This document shows, in pieces, positions 9,199 to 19,295 of a DNA stretch of 64,000 bases. This DNA comes from Nostoc sp. PCC 7107 (GTDB taxonomy: Bacteria; Cyanobacteriota; Cyanobacteriia; Cyanobacteriales; Nostocaceae). Position numbers and translations under genes: made by a program. Positions within the stretch are counted from its first letter, which is position 1, and every line of letters begins with the position of its first letter. The stretch lies in NCBI RefSeq assembly GCF_000316625.1, contig NC_019676.1, forward strand, positions 793,001-857,000, given 5' to 3'. The notes beneath the pieces were generated by a model. The model was not told the origin of the DNA. It ran no database searches and was given only the letters and a program-made list of their open reading frames with translations.

Positions 9199-10323
9199 GT
9201 GACTCCAACTGCTCAATCCACGGCAAGTGCGCGTCGCGTGGTATTTCCATTTACGGCAATTGTAGGCCAGGAAGAAATGAAACTGGCGCTGCTTTTGAAC
9301 GTGATTGACCCCAAAATCGGTGGTGTCATGATTATGGGCGATCGCGGCACCGGCAAGACAACAACTATCCGGGCGTTAGCGGATTTGTTGCCAGAAATCC
9401 CTGTAGTTGCTAATGACCCCTTCAATAGTCACCCCAGCGACCCTGATCTGATGAGCGATGAAGTCCGCCAACAACTACAACAAGGTGCGGATATTCCCGT
9501 AGACCACAGGAAAGTTCAGATGGTAGACCTGCCATTGGGAGCTACAGAAGACCGGGTATGTGGCACTATCGACATTGAGAAAGCTTTGTCTGAGGGTGTG
9601 AAAGCCTTTGAACCAGGACTACTGGCTAAAGCTAACCGAGGCATTCTTTACGTGGATGAAGTCAACTTGCTTGATGATCACCTTGTAGATGTGTTACTCG
9701 ATTCCGCTGCTAGTGGCTGGAACACTGTAGAACGGGAAGGAATTTCTATCCGCCACCCAGCGCGGTTTGTCCTTGTTGGTTCGGGGAACCCGGAAGAAGG
9801 CGAATTGCGTCCCCAGTTACTCGACCGTTTTGGAATGCACGCCGAAATTCACACGGTGAAAGAACCAGCCTTGCGGGTGCAAATTGTCGAACAACGCTCG
9901 GAATTTGACCAAAATCCGCCAGTATTTCTGGAACAGCACAAAACAGAGCAAGAATCACTCCAGCAGAAAGTTGTCAATGCCCAAACTCTGTTACCAGAAG
10001 TCAAAATTGACTATGATCTGCGGGTGAAAATTTCGGAAGTTTGTTCTGAGTTAGATGTGGATGGTTTGCGGGGTGATATTGTGACCAACCGCGCCGCTAA
10101 AGCATTAGCCGCCTATGAAGGACGTACCGAAGTCACCCTTGATGATATCCGACGGGTAATTACTTTGTGCTTGCGTCACAGGTTGCGGAAAGACCCTCTT
10201 GAGTCCATTGATTCTGGCTATAAAGTGGAAAAAGTTTTTGCTCGTGTTTTTGGTGTAGAGTTGCCAGAAGAAGATTTAGCAAAGAAAAACGGCACAGGAC
10301 AAATTAAAACGGGTGTGCGCTAA
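9199..10323 (+). CDS. chlI: magnesium chelatase ATPase subunit I
   Basis: AAA+ motor subunit of the ChlI-ChlD-ChlH complex that inserts Mg2+ into protoporphyrin IX, the first committed step to chlorophyll. 374 residues. Walker A is GDRGTGKTT (about 47-55), and the signature insert contains [20 protein letters not shown]. Walker B and the arginine-finger region include [13 protein letters not shown] and [11 protein letters not shown]. The start is GTG at 9199. A GGGCGCA hairpin lies 24 bp beyond the stop. This gene alone marks the organism as a chlorophyll maker. Confidence 0.97.
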   Translation: MTPTAQSTASARRVVFPFTAIVGQEEMKLALLLNVIDPKIGGVMIMGDRGTGKTTTIRALADLLPEIPVVANDPFNSHPSDPDLMSDEVRQQLQQGADIPVDHRKVQMVDLPLGATEDRVCGTIDIEKALSEGVKAFEPGLLAKANRGILYVDEVNLLDDHLVDVLLDSAASGWNTVEREGISIRHPARFVLVGSGNPEEGELRPQLLDRFGMHAEIHTVKEPALRVQIVEQRSEFDQNPPVFLEQHKTEQESLQQKVVNAQTLLPEVKIDYDLRVKISEVCSELDVDGLRGDIVTNRAAKALAAYEGRTEVTLDDIRRVITLCLRHRLRKDPLESIDSGYKVEKVFARVFGVELPEEDLAKKNGTGQIKTGVR

Positions 10324-10346
10324 TTTTCTCTGAAAGTAAAAAGTAG

Positions 10347-10366
10347 GGGCGCAAGACTATGCGCCC
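10347..10366 (+). terminator. hairpin downstream of chlI
   Basis: GGGCGCA pairs with TGCGCCC around a six-base loop, 24 bp after the chlI stop codon. It lacks a long T-run, so termination may be partial and the next small gene could be read through. Confidence 0.4.
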
Positions 10367-10390
10367 TGAAATTCATCTGATTTATTGAGT

Positions 10391-10678
10391 ATGAGATTTT
10401 GGCATTTTTGGTTAAACAGTCTGTTTTTGTCTAGCCAACATCAACCCGCCCATTTTATTGAGTTTGTCATGTTAGTTCTGACAATATTACTGCTCGGTAT
10501 TTGGGGAGTTACACAAGAATTACCTTATATGCTCTTATGCCTGAGTTATGCCATTGGAGCAGCTATTTCTATGTTAGTCCGAGAAGCGATCGCACCTTCA
10601 CCCCAAGCCAAAATTTCTCGCTTTACTGCCTTATTATTACTTGTAATTAGTCTCTACGGTTTTGTGGATTTTCTGTAA
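10391..10678 (+). CDS. small membrane protein, unknown function
   Basis: About 95 residues and strongly hydrophobic. Helices are visible at FIEFVMLVLTILLLGIWGV, YMLLCLSYAIGAAISMLV and FTALLLLVISLYGFVDFL, giving three likely TM segments with a short basic loop between the second and third. The ATG at 10391 is chosen over a TTG two codons upstream. Follows chlI by 67 bp in the same direction. No family assigned; hydrophobic patterning and the uninterrupted frame support a real gene. Confidence 0.6.
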   Translation: MRFWHFWLNSLFLSSQHQPAHFIEFVMLVLTILLLGIWGVTQELPYMLLCLSYAIGAAISMLVREAIAPSPQAKISRFTALLLLVISLYGFVDFL

Positions 10679-10734
10679 GTTAGTCAATGGTCGATAGCAC
10701 AGTGCCAGACAGTTAATCAACCAATGACAAATAA

Positions 10735-11826
10735 CTAACTCCATCCTTGCATTTCTACGAGTTCTATACACAACTCATTAATTTTTTCTAAGTCAGGTTT
10801 ATGAGGCAAATATGATGTTTCATAAACGGCATCCATTTGGGCAACTAAATCTTCTGCCATCTGCATTACCTGTTCATAACTATATTTTCCCTGGAGAATG
10901 GCTTTTAAATCATCAACATCGCCAGCAATTCTTCTATCAACAATTACTTCTCCTTGCTGCAATATTTCCAAACCACTGCGGAGTAATCTAATGCAGTGCA
11001 TTCCATGTTTCAGGTCATACCCAGACTGTCTTTCCATTTCGGCTCTAGCTGGATTACGATTTTTTTGCCAAGATAAATATGCTTTCCACTCTCGTAAAGC
11101 AATTTGATAGCTTTGACTTTTTTGCAGCAACCGAATAAAGTCTTTGCGACCATGAGTTAAATTTTCGGTATATTCTAAAGTTTCAGTAGGTAAAGTATAT
11201 TGTTTCAATACACCTTTAAAATCAATATCTGCTGTGAGCAATTTATATAATTGCTCTGCTTCTTCTAAAAATTCAATTCTTCCTTTAATTAATACATAAA
11301 GATACTCTAAAAAAGCGTTTAACTCATCTTTGCTGAGTGTTTCTTCATTTTCTATACCATAATCAGCGGGTAGTGGTTTCTTTTGCGGTGGATTTAACAA
11401 CCACTTACGATGAGTTTCCATCTTTTTGATTTGAGCAAAAGCATAACCTGAATAAGTGTGCTTAACTTTCTTAGTCAAAAATAAATTTCTGTGTTTAATT
11501 AAATGTTGTCCAACTTCAGTTAATACAGGATATTTATTCAACCACAGCAATTCTAAAATATTAGGATTTGCCCCTGCTAATAATTGCAGAATTTTTCTTA
11601 ACTCATAGATAACTGTATCTTTATTCCCATCAATAAACGGAAATATCCCTGGTTCATCCCAACCAGCATCTTTTTGTTCGATATTGTCAAATCCCAAATA
11701 ATATCTTTTGGGTGCAATAAATACTCCCCGAAAATCCAAATCTGAGTCAGGACGATTTAATCCATAGCCGTGACTACCTGCTAAACCAATCAAAATACTT
11801 CTTTGTTCGACTTCTATTCTTTTCAT
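10735..11826 (-). CDS. RlaP-like DNA polymerase beta superfamily nucleotidyltransferase
   Basis: Putative nucleotidyl transfer to RNA or another acceptor. 363 residues. The nucleotidyltransferase signature is LIGLAGSHGYGLNRPDSDLDFRG (given here by its key elements: GSHG at about 17-20 and DSDLD at about 27-31). The long helical C-terminal part contains a conserved block around YDLKHGMHCIRLLRSGLEIL (about 270-290). This arrangement fits the RlaP family, so named because members are often next to RNA ligases. An RNA ligase does occur in this window at 4404-5171, but 5.5 kb away, so no operon is implied. Transcribed in the same direction as, and downstream of, secA. Confidence 0.72.
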   Translation of the reverse strand: MKRIEVEQRSILIGLAGSHGYGLNRPDSDLDFRGVFIAPKRYYLGFDNIEQKDAGWDEPGIFPFIDGNKDTVIYELRKILQLLAGANPNILELLWLNKYPVLTEVGQHLIKHRNLFLTKKVKHTYSGYAFAQIKKMETHRKWLLNPPQKKPLPADYGIENEETLSKDELNAFLEYLYVLIKGRIEFLEEAEQLYKLLTADIDFKGVLKQYTLPTETLEYTENLTHGRKDFIRLLQKSQSYQIALREWKAYLSWQKNRNPARAEMERQSGYDLKHGMHCIRLLRSGLEILQQGEVIVDRRIAGDVDDLKAILQGKYSYEQVMQMAEDLVAQMDAVYETSYLPHKPDLEKINELCIELVEMQGWS

Positions 11827-11934
11827 CTCAAATGATTAAAATAGCTATCGTAACTCATTCCATTTTAGATTTTAGATTTTGGATTTTGGATTTGGGTGGT
11901 GCGTTGCGCTACAACACACCCTACTGAAATTAAA

Positions 11935-11969
11935 ACGCAAAGACACTCAAAAAACTTTGCGTCTTTGCG
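11935..11969. repeat. CGCAAAG-type inverted repeat between secA and the nucleotidyltransferase gene
   Basis: CGCAAAGAC at 11936-11944 can pair with GTCTTTGCG at 11961-11969. An alternative pairing, ACGCAAAG with CTTTGCGT, is possible inside the same segment. This CGCAAAG family recurs in the PKS operon spacers. It may act as the secA terminator or processing site. Confidence 0.5.
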
Positions 11970-12042
11970 CGGCAGTCGCTTCAAGTCGGCAGAGCCGCCC
12001 AACGCGCTGCCTTGCCTTTGCGTGAGATATTTAATTACTCCG

Positions 12043-14838
12043 CTACACCATCTCCGATGATGTTTGCACCACTGGCTGTGGTTGCGGTTGGAACATGAAC
12101 AAGGAGTAAACTACATCTCGGCGGATGTTGACCATCATATCGAGGAATAGTTCATAACCTTCGCTCTTATATTCAATTAGCGGGTCTTTTTGACCATAAC
12201 CACGTAAACCTACAGACTCACGTAAAGCGTCCATTTGTTGCAGGTGTTCGCGCCACAGAGTATCAATCCGCTGCAAAATAAAGAAGCGTTCGGCTTGGCG
12301 CATTAACCCTGGTTGAACTTGGTCAATTTGCGCTTCTTTCATGTCGTAGGCAATTCTCACCTGTTCGTGGAGAAATGCTTTAATTTCAGTGACAGACATA
12401 TCTTCTAACTGACTCGCCTGCATATCAGATAGCAGATAAACGAATTCTTTGACTTTCTCCACCAGCTTTTCTAACTCCCACTCTTCGGAAGGTAGATCGG
12501 CGTTGATGTAATAGTCAACGATGTCGTCCATCGTTTTTTCTGCATATTTAATAACTTGTTCTTTCAAGTCTTGACCTTCTAATACCCGACGGCGTTCGGC
12601 GTAGATGGCGCGACGTTGGTTGTTCATTACCTCGTCGTATTCAAAAACCTGTTTCCGAATGTCGTAATAGTAGGTTTCAACTTTTTTCTGTGCGCCTTCT
12701 AAGCTGCGGGTTAGCATTCCCGACTCGATGGGCATATCTTCTTCAACTTGGAAGGCGTTCATTAAGCCAGCGACGCGATCGCCTCCAAAGATCCGCAATA
12801 AGTTATCCTCTAAACTGAGGAAGAATCTGGTGGAACCAGGGTCGCCTTGTCGTCCGGCGCGTCCCCGCAACTGGTTATCAATGCGGCGTGATTCGTGGCG
12901 TTCTGTGCCAATTACGTGTAAACCACCGATTTCGATCACGTTATTATGTTCGCTGTCGGTAAACTCTTCATATTCGTGTTTGACACGATTATATGCTTCC
13001 CGCAATCGCTGAATTACTGCGTCTGTGGTGGGTGCTTTTTCGGCAGCTACAGCCACTTTATCTTCTGCTTCTAATTCTGGTAAACTGCGATCGCCATATT
13101 CCCGCACAGCAAAATCTACTGCTTCTTTGAGTAGTTTTTCGGTTTCTTTTGATAGCTGGGTGGGGAAGATTTCTGGTGAAGCTTTCCAAGTTTTAACTTT
13201 TTTCCCTGGTGTAAAGCCTTGACCGCCACCATGTCCTGTGGGCATACTACCGCTGGCCCTTTGGATACCGAAGACATCTTCGTCTTCTGGTTGGACGATG
13301 CGCGGCATAAAATATTCCCGTAACTTCAACCGCGCCATGTATTCAGAGTTACCACCAAGGATGATGTCTGTACCTCTACCAGCCATGTTGGTTGCAATGG
13401 TGACAGCACCTCTGCGCCCTGCCTGAGCGACAATTTCGGCTTCTCGTTCTACGTTTTCGGGTCGAGCGTTGAGCAATTCGTGGGGAATACCAGCTTGTTT
13501 GAGCAGATTGCTGAGAAGTTCTGATTTTTCTACACTAGTGGTTCCCACTAATACAGGGCGACCAAGTTCGTGCATTTCGGCACATTCTCTGGCGATCGCC
13601 TGCCATTTACCCGCCTCTGTTTTAAACACCAGATCCGATAAATCTTGCCGTCTTCTGATTCTGTTGGTGGGAATTATACTGACTTCTAGTTTGTAAATTT
13701 TTTCAAACTCAGCTTCTTCTGTCTTAGCAGTTCCCGTCATCCCGCCTAGTTTGGGATACAGCAAGAACAGATTTTGGTAAGTAATTGTCGCTAAAGTTTG
13801 AGTTTCTGGCTGAATTTCTACGTGTTCTTTGGCTTCAATGGCTTGGTGTAGACCATCACTCCAGCGCCGTCCTGGTAACACCCGTCCGGTAAATTCATCA
13901 ACGATGACTACTTCGCCATTGCGAACAATATAGTTGACATCCTTTAAGAACAGTTCTTTGGCTTTCAGTGCATTAAAGACAAAATGCGCCCAAGGATCTT
14001 CGGGGTCAAATAAATCTGTCACGCCCAAAAGTTCTTCTGCTTCCGCAAAACCTTCATCTGTCAACAAAACGTTACGGGCTTTTTCATCTACTTCGTAATG
14101 TTCTTCTTTTTTGAGAGTGAAGGCGATTTCTTCTGCTTGTAAGTATTTTTCTGTTGGTCTTTCTACCTGACCAGAAATAATCAGCGGTGTCCGCGCCTCA
14201 TCAATCAGAATTGAGTCTACTTCGTCAATTACACAATAGTTAAAGGGGCGTTGTACAACATCAGCCATTGATGTAGCCATGTTGTCGCGCAGGTAGTCAA
14301 AGCCTACTTCACTATTGGTAACGTAGGTAATATCACATTCATAATTCTTCTGGCGTTCACTGGGATTCATGGTCGACTGAATTAGTCCCACACTCAACCC
14401 TAAGAAGCGATGCACCTGTCCCATCCACTCCGCGTCCCGGCGAGCTAGGTAATCGTTCACAGTAACGACATGTACGCCTTTACCTGAGAGCGCATTTAAA
14501 TAACTCGGTAAGGTGGCTACCAGGGTTTTACCTTCCCCAGTTTTCATTTCCGCGATTTGCCCAGTGTGTAGGATAATACCGCCTAACATCTGGACATCAA
14601 AGTGCCGCAATCCTAAGACTCGCCGTCCTGCTTCTCTCACCACGGCAAAGGCTTCAGGTAGAATGTCATCCAGAGTTTCACCTTTGGCGAGACGCTGTTG
14701 GAATTCTCCTGTTTTACCTTTTAAATCATCATCAGAGAGAGCTTTAATTTCTTCCTCTAAGAGATTAATTTCCGTGATATAAGGTTGGTATTTTTTTAGC
14801 TTACGAGCGTTGGGATCGCCCAACAAGAGTTTTAACAT
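12043..14838 (-). CDS. secA: preprotein translocase ATPase SecA
   Basis: ATPase motor that drives unfolded proteins through SecYEG at the plasma and thylakoid membranes. 931 residues. Walker [10 protein letters not shown] (about 98-106), GMTGTA, the DEAD-box-like [15 protein letters not shown] (about 205-219), NMAGRGTDI and the [11 protein letters not shown] motif are all present. An Asp/Glu-rich variable insertion (about 520-620) is longer than in E. coli, as is usual for cyanobacteria. The C-terminus ([11 protein letters not shown]) lacks the zinc-binding Cys tail that docks SecB, consistent with cyanobacterial SecA. Single long frame, no anomalies. Confidence 0.97.
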   Translation of the reverse strand: MLKLLLGDPNARKLKKYQPYITEINLLEEEIKALSDDDLKGKTGEFQQRLAKGETLDDILPEAFAVVREAGRRVLGLRHFDVQMLGGIILHTGQIAEMKTGEGKTLVATLPSYLNALSGKGVHVVTVNDYLARRDAEWMGQVHRFLGLSVGLIQSTMNPSERQKNYECDITYVTNSEVGFDYLRDNMATSMADVVQRPFNYCVIDEVDSILIDEARTPLIISGQVERPTEKYLQAEEIAFTLKKEEHYEVDEKARNVLLTDEGFAEAEELLGVTDLFDPEDPWAHFVFNALKAKELFLKDVNYIVRNGEVVIVDEFTGRVLPGRRWSDGLHQAIEAKEHVEIQPETQTLATITYQNLFLLYPKLGGMTGTAKTEEAEFEKIYKLEVSIIPTNRIRRRQDLSDLVFKTEAGKWQAIARECAEMHELGRPVLVGTTSVEKSELLSNLLKQAGIPHELLNARPENVEREAEIVAQAGRRGAVTIATNMAGRGTDIILGGNSEYMARLKLREYFMPRIVQPEDEDVFGIQRASGSMPTGHGGGQGFTPGKKVKTWKASPEIFPTQLSKETEKLLKEAVDFAVREYGDRSLPELEAEDKVAVAAEKAPTTDAVIQRLREAYNRVKHEYEEFTDSEHNNVIEIGGLHVIGTERHESRRIDNQLRGRAGRQGDPGSTRFFLSLEDNLLRIFGGDRVAGLMNAFQVEEDMPIESGMLTRSLEGAQKKVETYYYDIRKQVFEYDEVMNNQRRAIYAERRRVLEGQDLKEQVIKYAEKTMDDIVDYYINADLPSEEWELEKLVEKVKEFVYLLSDMQASQLEDMSVTEIKAFLHEQVRIAYDMKEAQIDQVQPGLMRQAERFFILQRIDTLWREHLQQMDALRESVGLRGYGQKDPLIEYKSEGYELFLDMMVNIRRDVVYSLFMFQPQPQPVVQTSSEMV

Positions 14839-15240
14839 GGCGGTTATGGAACTAAATCAAGGGGGATGGGAAATATGACTTTGGTATTGATTATAAGAAT
14901 TTAACCTAACCCAGCCTTTTTGGTTGCAGATGGGTAGGAAATGAAAATTCACTCAAAAACGTAGATCAAATAAATCTACTAAAAGATTTGCTTTTATTGT
15001 ACGTTTGATTTTGAAACTCTATTAATACTATCATTTCGCCCGAAACTGAAGCAGTGAACCCCGACCATAGTATATTAGCGATCGCCCCCATGATATCGTG
15101 TCTGGTAATCAGCTTGCTGGGTGTAAGGGTATAAGGGTGTAGGTGAAGATAAATTTTACACCTAGTCAATAACCGCAGAAAATAGTAGGTTGCTTGGAGC
15201 GACAGCGCAACCCAACATCCACAGATTTTTGTATTTAGTC
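14839..15240. other. intergenic upstream of secA
   Basis: About 400 bp without a gene I can support. It should contain the secA promoter. A repeat-like GTTGCTTGGAGCGACAGCGC segment near 15190 and one HIP1-containing stretch near 15080 are visible. No RNA gene was recognised. Confidence 0.4.
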
Positions 15241-15243
15241 AAA

Positions 15244-15527
15244 TGTTCGAGTTTTGAAAGTAATGTTTCAGCCTTTTTGCTCGAACGTTGAAGTTCAAAG
15301 AGTGAAGGTTGAGCCTCTGAGGGTGAAGTTTCAGCCTTTTTACTCGAACGTTGAGGTTCAAAGAGTAAACGTTCGAGTTCTGAAGGTGAAGTTTCAGGCT
15401 TTTTGCTCGAACGTTGAGGTTCAAAGGGTGAAGGTTGAGCCTCTGAGGGTGAAATTTCAGCCTTTTTGCTTGAACGTTGAAGTTCAAAGGGTGAATGTTG
15501 AGCCTTTGAGGTGGAAGTGTCAGGAAA
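15244..15527. repeat. 63-bp tandem repeat, about 4.5 copies, built of 21-bp and 7-bp subunits
   Basis: The landmark GTTTCA recurs at 15265, 15328, 15391 and, with one change each, at 15454 and 15517, exactly 63 bp apart. Each 63-bp unit divides into three diverged 21-bp parts (for example CGTTGAAGTTCAAAGAGTGAA, stated as its pattern GTT..AG....G.GTGAA). Each of these divides into heptads such as GTTGAAG, TTCAAAG and AGTGAAG. Because 63 is a multiple of three, frames stay open on both strands, which explains the apparent ORFs here. I consider the locus non-coding. Confidence 0.85.
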
Positions 15528-15819
15528 TTTTCTGCGTTGGGTGTTGTGGGATGTGGTTTTGTCTCACGCAAAGGCGCAAAGACGCAAAGGGTAAGAGGGG
15601 AGTTTTTGAGTTTTTTCACAAGTGCTTTGCGGAAAGTGCTGAGTCCGGCATGATTTACTTAACAGTCATCAGTGAACAGTCAACAGTAATCAGCAATATA
15701 TTTTGAAGTCCCTCACTTCTAAAAAGTGGTAGTCAACAAGAGTCAAATCCCCAACTAAAACCCTGATAACTGTTCCCTGATAACTGATAACTGACTTAAT
15801 ACAAGCTTGTGAGTTGAGT

Positions 15820-18501
15820 GTGAAAAAATTACTCAGTGCGATTAATGCTGCGGGTATGTGTCTTGCACCTTGGATGGTAGCGGGTGCAATGACAACAGGG
15901 TTAGTTTTAAGTATGCCAATTGAGGGGATAGCGCAACAACAAACCCCCGCATATTCAGCCGAGCAACAAGCAGCTTTAAAAGAAGCGGAGGAACTAAATC
16001 AGCAAGCATTCAAGTTATATCAAGAAGGTAAATACAGTAGCGCCATCTCCTTAGCAGAACGCGCTTTAGCTATCCGAGAGAAACTGTTGGGGAAAGTTCA
16101 TCCTGATGTCGCTACTAGCTTGAATAATTTGGCTCTACTGTACTATACACAGGGAAATTATCAACAAGCAGAACCATTGTATCTTCGTTCTCTGGCTATC
16201 TATGAGAAAGTGCTGGGGACAGAAAATCCCGATTTCGCCACTAGCTTGAATAATTTGGCTGAACTGTACAATGCACAGGGAAATTATCAACAAGCAGAAC
16301 CATTGTATCTTCGTTCTCTGGCTATCTTAGAGAAGGTGCTGGGGAAAGAACATCCCTCGGTCGCCACTAGCTTGAATAATTTGGCTGAACTGTACAATGC
16401 ACAGGGAAATTATCAACAAGCAGAACCATTGTATCTTCGTTCTCTGGCTATCTTAGAGAAGGTGCTGGGGAAAGAACATCCCTCGGTCGCCACTAGCTTG
16501 AATAATTTGGCTGAACTGTACAATGCACAGGGAAATTATCAACAAGCAGAACCATTGTATCTTCGTTCTCTGGCTATCTTAGAGAAGGTGCTGGGGAAAG
16601 AACATCCCTCGGTCGCCACTAGCTTGAATAATTTGGCTGGACTGTACTATACACAGGGAAATTATCAACAAGCAGAACCATTGTCTCTTCGTTCTCTGGC
16701 TATCCGAGAGAAGGTGTTGGGGAAAGAACATCCCGATGTCGCCCAAAGCTTGAATAATTTGGCTCTACTGTATTTGGCAAAGGGTGATATTACCAGTACT
16801 ACCGATTTCTTACGCCGTGGGCTAGAAGTTGAAGGGCAAAATCTTAATCTGATTTTTGCTGTTGGCTCTGAACAAAGAAAACAGAGTTACCTTAGAACTT
16901 TTGCAGGTGCAACTTATCGTAGTATTTCACTGTCCTTGCAGGAAGCTCGCAATAATTCATCTGCCGCATCTCTGGCTCTGACTACTGTACTCCGTCGCAA
17001 AGGTTTGGTATTAGATGCCGTAGCCGACAGCATCCAAATCTTACGCGCTCAACTTGACAAAAACCCAGAAACTCAAAAATTATTCACTCAATGGCTGCAA
17101 GTACAACAGCAACTCTCAGCATTAATATATTCTCAACCAGAAAAACAAACTGCTAACCCAAAAACTCAGTTAGAACAACTGGAAGCAGAAAAAGAAAAAA
17201 TAGAAGCAGCTATCAGTTCTAAAAGTGCTGAATTCCGTCAGCAAACACAACCAATAGAGTTAGCAACCATTCAAGCCAAAGTCCCCAAAGATGCAGCATT
17301 AGTAGAGATTGTCCAATATGAATCATTCAACGTCAAAGCCAAAACGGATGCTCAAAAGTTAGGTAAACCACGTTATGCGGTGGCGGTGTTGCGCTCATCT
17401 GGCGAACCTAAATGGCTTGATTTGGGTGAAGCCGCAGAAATTGATAAGTTAGCTATTGATTTCCGAGCAAATTTAGCCACAGAAAGAACATTCAAAAAAC
17501 TCGCCCGCAGTTTAGATGAAAAATTAATTGCACCCATCCGCCCTTTATTGGGTGATGCAAATCATATTTTAATTTCACCCGATGGGCAATTAACATTAAT
17601 TCCTTTTGAAGCATTAAAAGATGAGCAAGATAAGTTTCTGATTCAGCGTTACGCTTTTTCTTACCTCACAAGTGGACGGGATTTATTACGCTTTGGGTCA
17701 AATAATAACAACGGTTCCGCACCTGTGGTGTTGGCAGATATTGACTACGATAACCAAAAACAAACTGTTGCTTCTGCAAAAACATCTGGTTCACGCAGTT
17801 CCCAAAATCGGCGTTCTGGTGATTTAGCAACCTTGATATTTGAGCCGTTAGCTAATACTGAAGAGGAAGCTGAAGCAATTAAAAAGGTTTTACCTAATGC
17901 CAAATTACTGTTAGGTAAAGATGCCACAGAAACCGCAGTCAAACAACTACAAAGCCCCAGTATTTTACACCTGGCGACTCACGGTTTCTTCATCGCTGAT
18001 AAAGAACAAAATCTCAACGCCTCACGAGATTTAGAATTAACACCACGCCAACCGAAGATTTTAGAAGTGGAAAATCCTTTGTTGCGTTCTGGTTTAGCGT
18101 TGGCTGGGTTTAATAAACGTAAACAAGCAACAAATAATAATGATGATGGTGTGTTGACGGCATTGGAAATTGCTGGTTTAGATTTGAATTCTAATCAATT
18201 AGTTGTGTTGTCAGCTTGTGACACTGGTAAGGGTGATATCAAGGTTGGCGATGGTGTTTATGGTTTGCGTCGGGCTTTGGTAATTGCTGGTTCGCAAAGT
18301 CAAGTTTTAAGTCTATGGCAAGTTGATGATGCGGCGACGAAGGATTTAATGGTGAAGTATTACCAGAATTTGCAAGCAGGTAAAGGGAGACATGAAGCGT
18401 TGCGTTCTGCACAGCTAGATTTGCTGAAGGAACATGAGCATCCCTATTTTTGGGCGGCGTTTGTTCCTTCTGGTAATTGGACTCCGTTGCATAATAAGTA
18501 G
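15820..18501 (+). CDS. exported TPR-CHAT protein (caspase-like protease domain)
   Basis: Predicted envelope or periplasmic protein with a C-terminal CHAT peptidase domain, the caspase-related fold. About 893 residues. An N-terminal signal segment (ILCLAPWMVAGAMTTGLVLS-like, about 10-38, ending near AQQQ) is followed by six TPR-type 42-residue repeats (about 80-330, pattern VATSLNNLAELYNAQGNYQQ). A helical linker follows, then the CHAT domain (about 560-893). The catalytic pair is intact: His in LHLATHGFF (about residue 721) and Cys in VVLSACDTGKGD (about residue 800). GTG at 15820 is used; TTG two codons upstream is possible. From family knowledge the TPRs sense a partner and CHAT cleaves a substrate; no partner is identified. 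It is convergent with the cytochrome gene across a perfect palindrome. Confidence 0.88.
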   Translation: MKKLLSAINAAGMCLAPWMVAGAMTTGLVLSMPIEGIAQQQTPAYSAEQQAALKEAEELNQQAFKLYQEGKYSSAISLAERALAIREKLLGKVHPDVATSLNNLALLYYTQGNYQQAEPLYLRSLAIYEKVLGTENPDFATSLNNLAELYNAQGNYQQAEPLYLRSLAILEKVLGKEHPSVATSLNNLAELYNAQGNYQQAEPLYLRSLAILEKVLGKEHPSVATSLNNLAELYNAQGNYQQAEPLYLRSLAILEKVLGKEHPSVATSLNNLAGLYYTQGNYQQAEPLSLRSLAIREKVLGKEHPDVAQSLNNLALLYLAKGDITSTTDFLRRGLEVEGQNLNLIFAVGSEQRKQSYLRTFAGATYRSISLSLQEARNNSSAASLALTTVLRRKGLVLDAVADSIQILRAQLDKNPETQKLFTQWLQVQQQLSALIYSQPEKQTANPKTQLEQLEAEKEKIEAAISSKSAEFRQQTQPIELATIQAKVPKDAALVEIVQYESFNVKAKTDAQKLGKPRYAVAVLRSSGEPKWLDLGEAAEIDKLAIDFRANLATERTFKKLARSLDEKLIAPIRPLLGDANHILISPDGQLTLIPFEALKDEQDKFLIQRYAFSYLTSGRDLLRFGSNNNNGSAPVVLADIDYDNQKQTVASAKTSGSRSSQNRRSGDLATLIFEPLANTEEEAEAIKKVLPNAKLLLGKDATETAVKQLQSPSILHLATHGFFIADKEQNLNASRDLELTPRQPKILEVENPLLRSGLALAGFNKRKQATNNNDDGVLTALEIAGLDLNSNQLVVLSACDTGKGDIKVGDGVYGLRRALVIAGSQSQVLSLWQVDDAATKDLMVKYYQNLQAGKGRHEALRSAQLDLLKEHEHPYFWAAFVPSGNWTPLHNK
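16045..16800 (+). repeat. 126-bp coding tandem repeats inside the TPR-CHAT gene
   Basis: The marker CTTGAATAATTT recurs at 16119, 16245, 16371, 16497, 16623 and about 16749, exactly 126 bp (42 codons) apart. The central units are identical or nearly so at the DNA level, including silent positions. The array has therefore been recently amplified or homogenised, and its copy number probably varies between strains. Confidence 0.9.
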
Positions 18502-18509
18502 GAAATTTA

Positions 18510-18540
18510 GATCCCCGACTTCTTAAAGAAGTCGGGGATC
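18510..18540. terminator. perfect 15-bp palindrome between convergent genes
   Basis: GATCCCCGACTTCTT and its exact reverse complement are separated by one base. The element sits between the ends of the TPR-CHAT gene (+) and the cytochrome gene (-) and can terminate both. A decayed copy of the same sequence occurs at about 62765-62792, so this is also a dispersed repeat. Confidence 0.7.
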
Positions 18541-18554
18541 TGAGCCTCACATAA

Positions 18555-19097
18555 TTACTGAGAATTTTCCGCTTCTGGAGAAAGGCGACGAAAATTATAT
18601 TGTTCTGCGCCAGGATGACAGCTAACACAGCTATTAATTTGTACTGGGCGCGGTAAATCAACTTTTGGGTGCAAGGCTTTGAATAAACGAGATTTATCAA
18701 CGCGATAGGGTGTTTCTTCGTCTTGGCGTTGGGTACGGGAGAAATTAACAAGATACCGCCACACAAGAATCCGGGGTGGATCGATTAATGGCTGGAGTTG
18801 CACACCATAGTGCTGGGTGTCTTCTAAGAGATTTTTCCAGGTTTGGGTGGGTAAAACTTGTGGTGGGATGGGAATATGACACTTAGCACAATTTTCTATA
18901 TATAATTCTTGTCCTAGCTCATACTGAGCCGGGATAACATCAACTGTTCCTATTTCTGAGGTTGGAGTAGCACTGTAAACGCTAGTTGCAGAAGTAAATA
19001 GCCAACCCATAACCAGACTCCAAGCCACAATTACCAACACTAAACCGAAAGATTGGCGTTTGAGTTGGCGAGTTTTGCGCTTTACAAGATTTGACAT
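18555..19097 (-). CDS. diheme cytochrome c, membrane-anchored or exported
   Basis: Probable electron carrier on the lumenal or periplasmic side. 180 residues. A basic N-terminus is followed by a hydrophobic signal/anchor (FGLVLVIVAWSLVMGWLF, about 17-34). Two c-type heme motifs are present: CAKCH (about 70-74), preceded by GQELYIENC, and CVSCH (about 157-161). The spacing of roughly 87 residues with a PRILVWRYLVNFSRTQR segment between them fits the cyanobacterial DHC-like small diheme cytochromes. No oxidase or dehydrogenase gene is next to it. Electron donor and acceptor are unknown. Confidence 0.85.
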   Translation of the reverse strand: MSNLVKRKTRQLKRQSFGLVLVIVAWSLVMGWLFTSATSVYSATPTSEIGTVDVIPAQYELGQELYIENCAKCHIPIPPQVLPTQTWKNLLEDTQHYGVQLQPLIDPPRILVWRYLVNFSRTQRQDEETPYRVDKSRLFKALHPKVDLPRPVQINSCVSCHPGAEQYNFRRLSPEAENSQ

Positions 19098-19295
19098 TCC
19101 TCACATTCCCAGATACTTAGTTGCGGAGCTTGTAGCTAATAATTTAGACTTGTGCAGCATTATCTATGTTGCGAGTTTGGGTAGGTATTTTAATTATTCA
19201 GCATTGCGATCGCATCTCTCATATCATCATCCTAAATCCAAAAACCCCAGCAATGAACCGGAGTATACTAGAAAAGTGTGAAGTATTTAGATTTC

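Noticed and set aside
15244-15527. Possible CRISPR array
   Set aside because: Repeats are directly contiguous with no unique spacers, and no cas genes are present.
15239-15706. Overlapping open frames on both strands (about 126 and 150 codons)
   Set aside because: They are produced by the 63-bp repeat, whose length is a multiple of three; no ribosome site and no conserved domain.
18239-18766. Minus-strand 175-codon frame across the end of the TPR-CHAT gene
   Set aside because: It overlaps the intact CHAT catalytic region and the cytochrome gene in another frame; a shadow frame.
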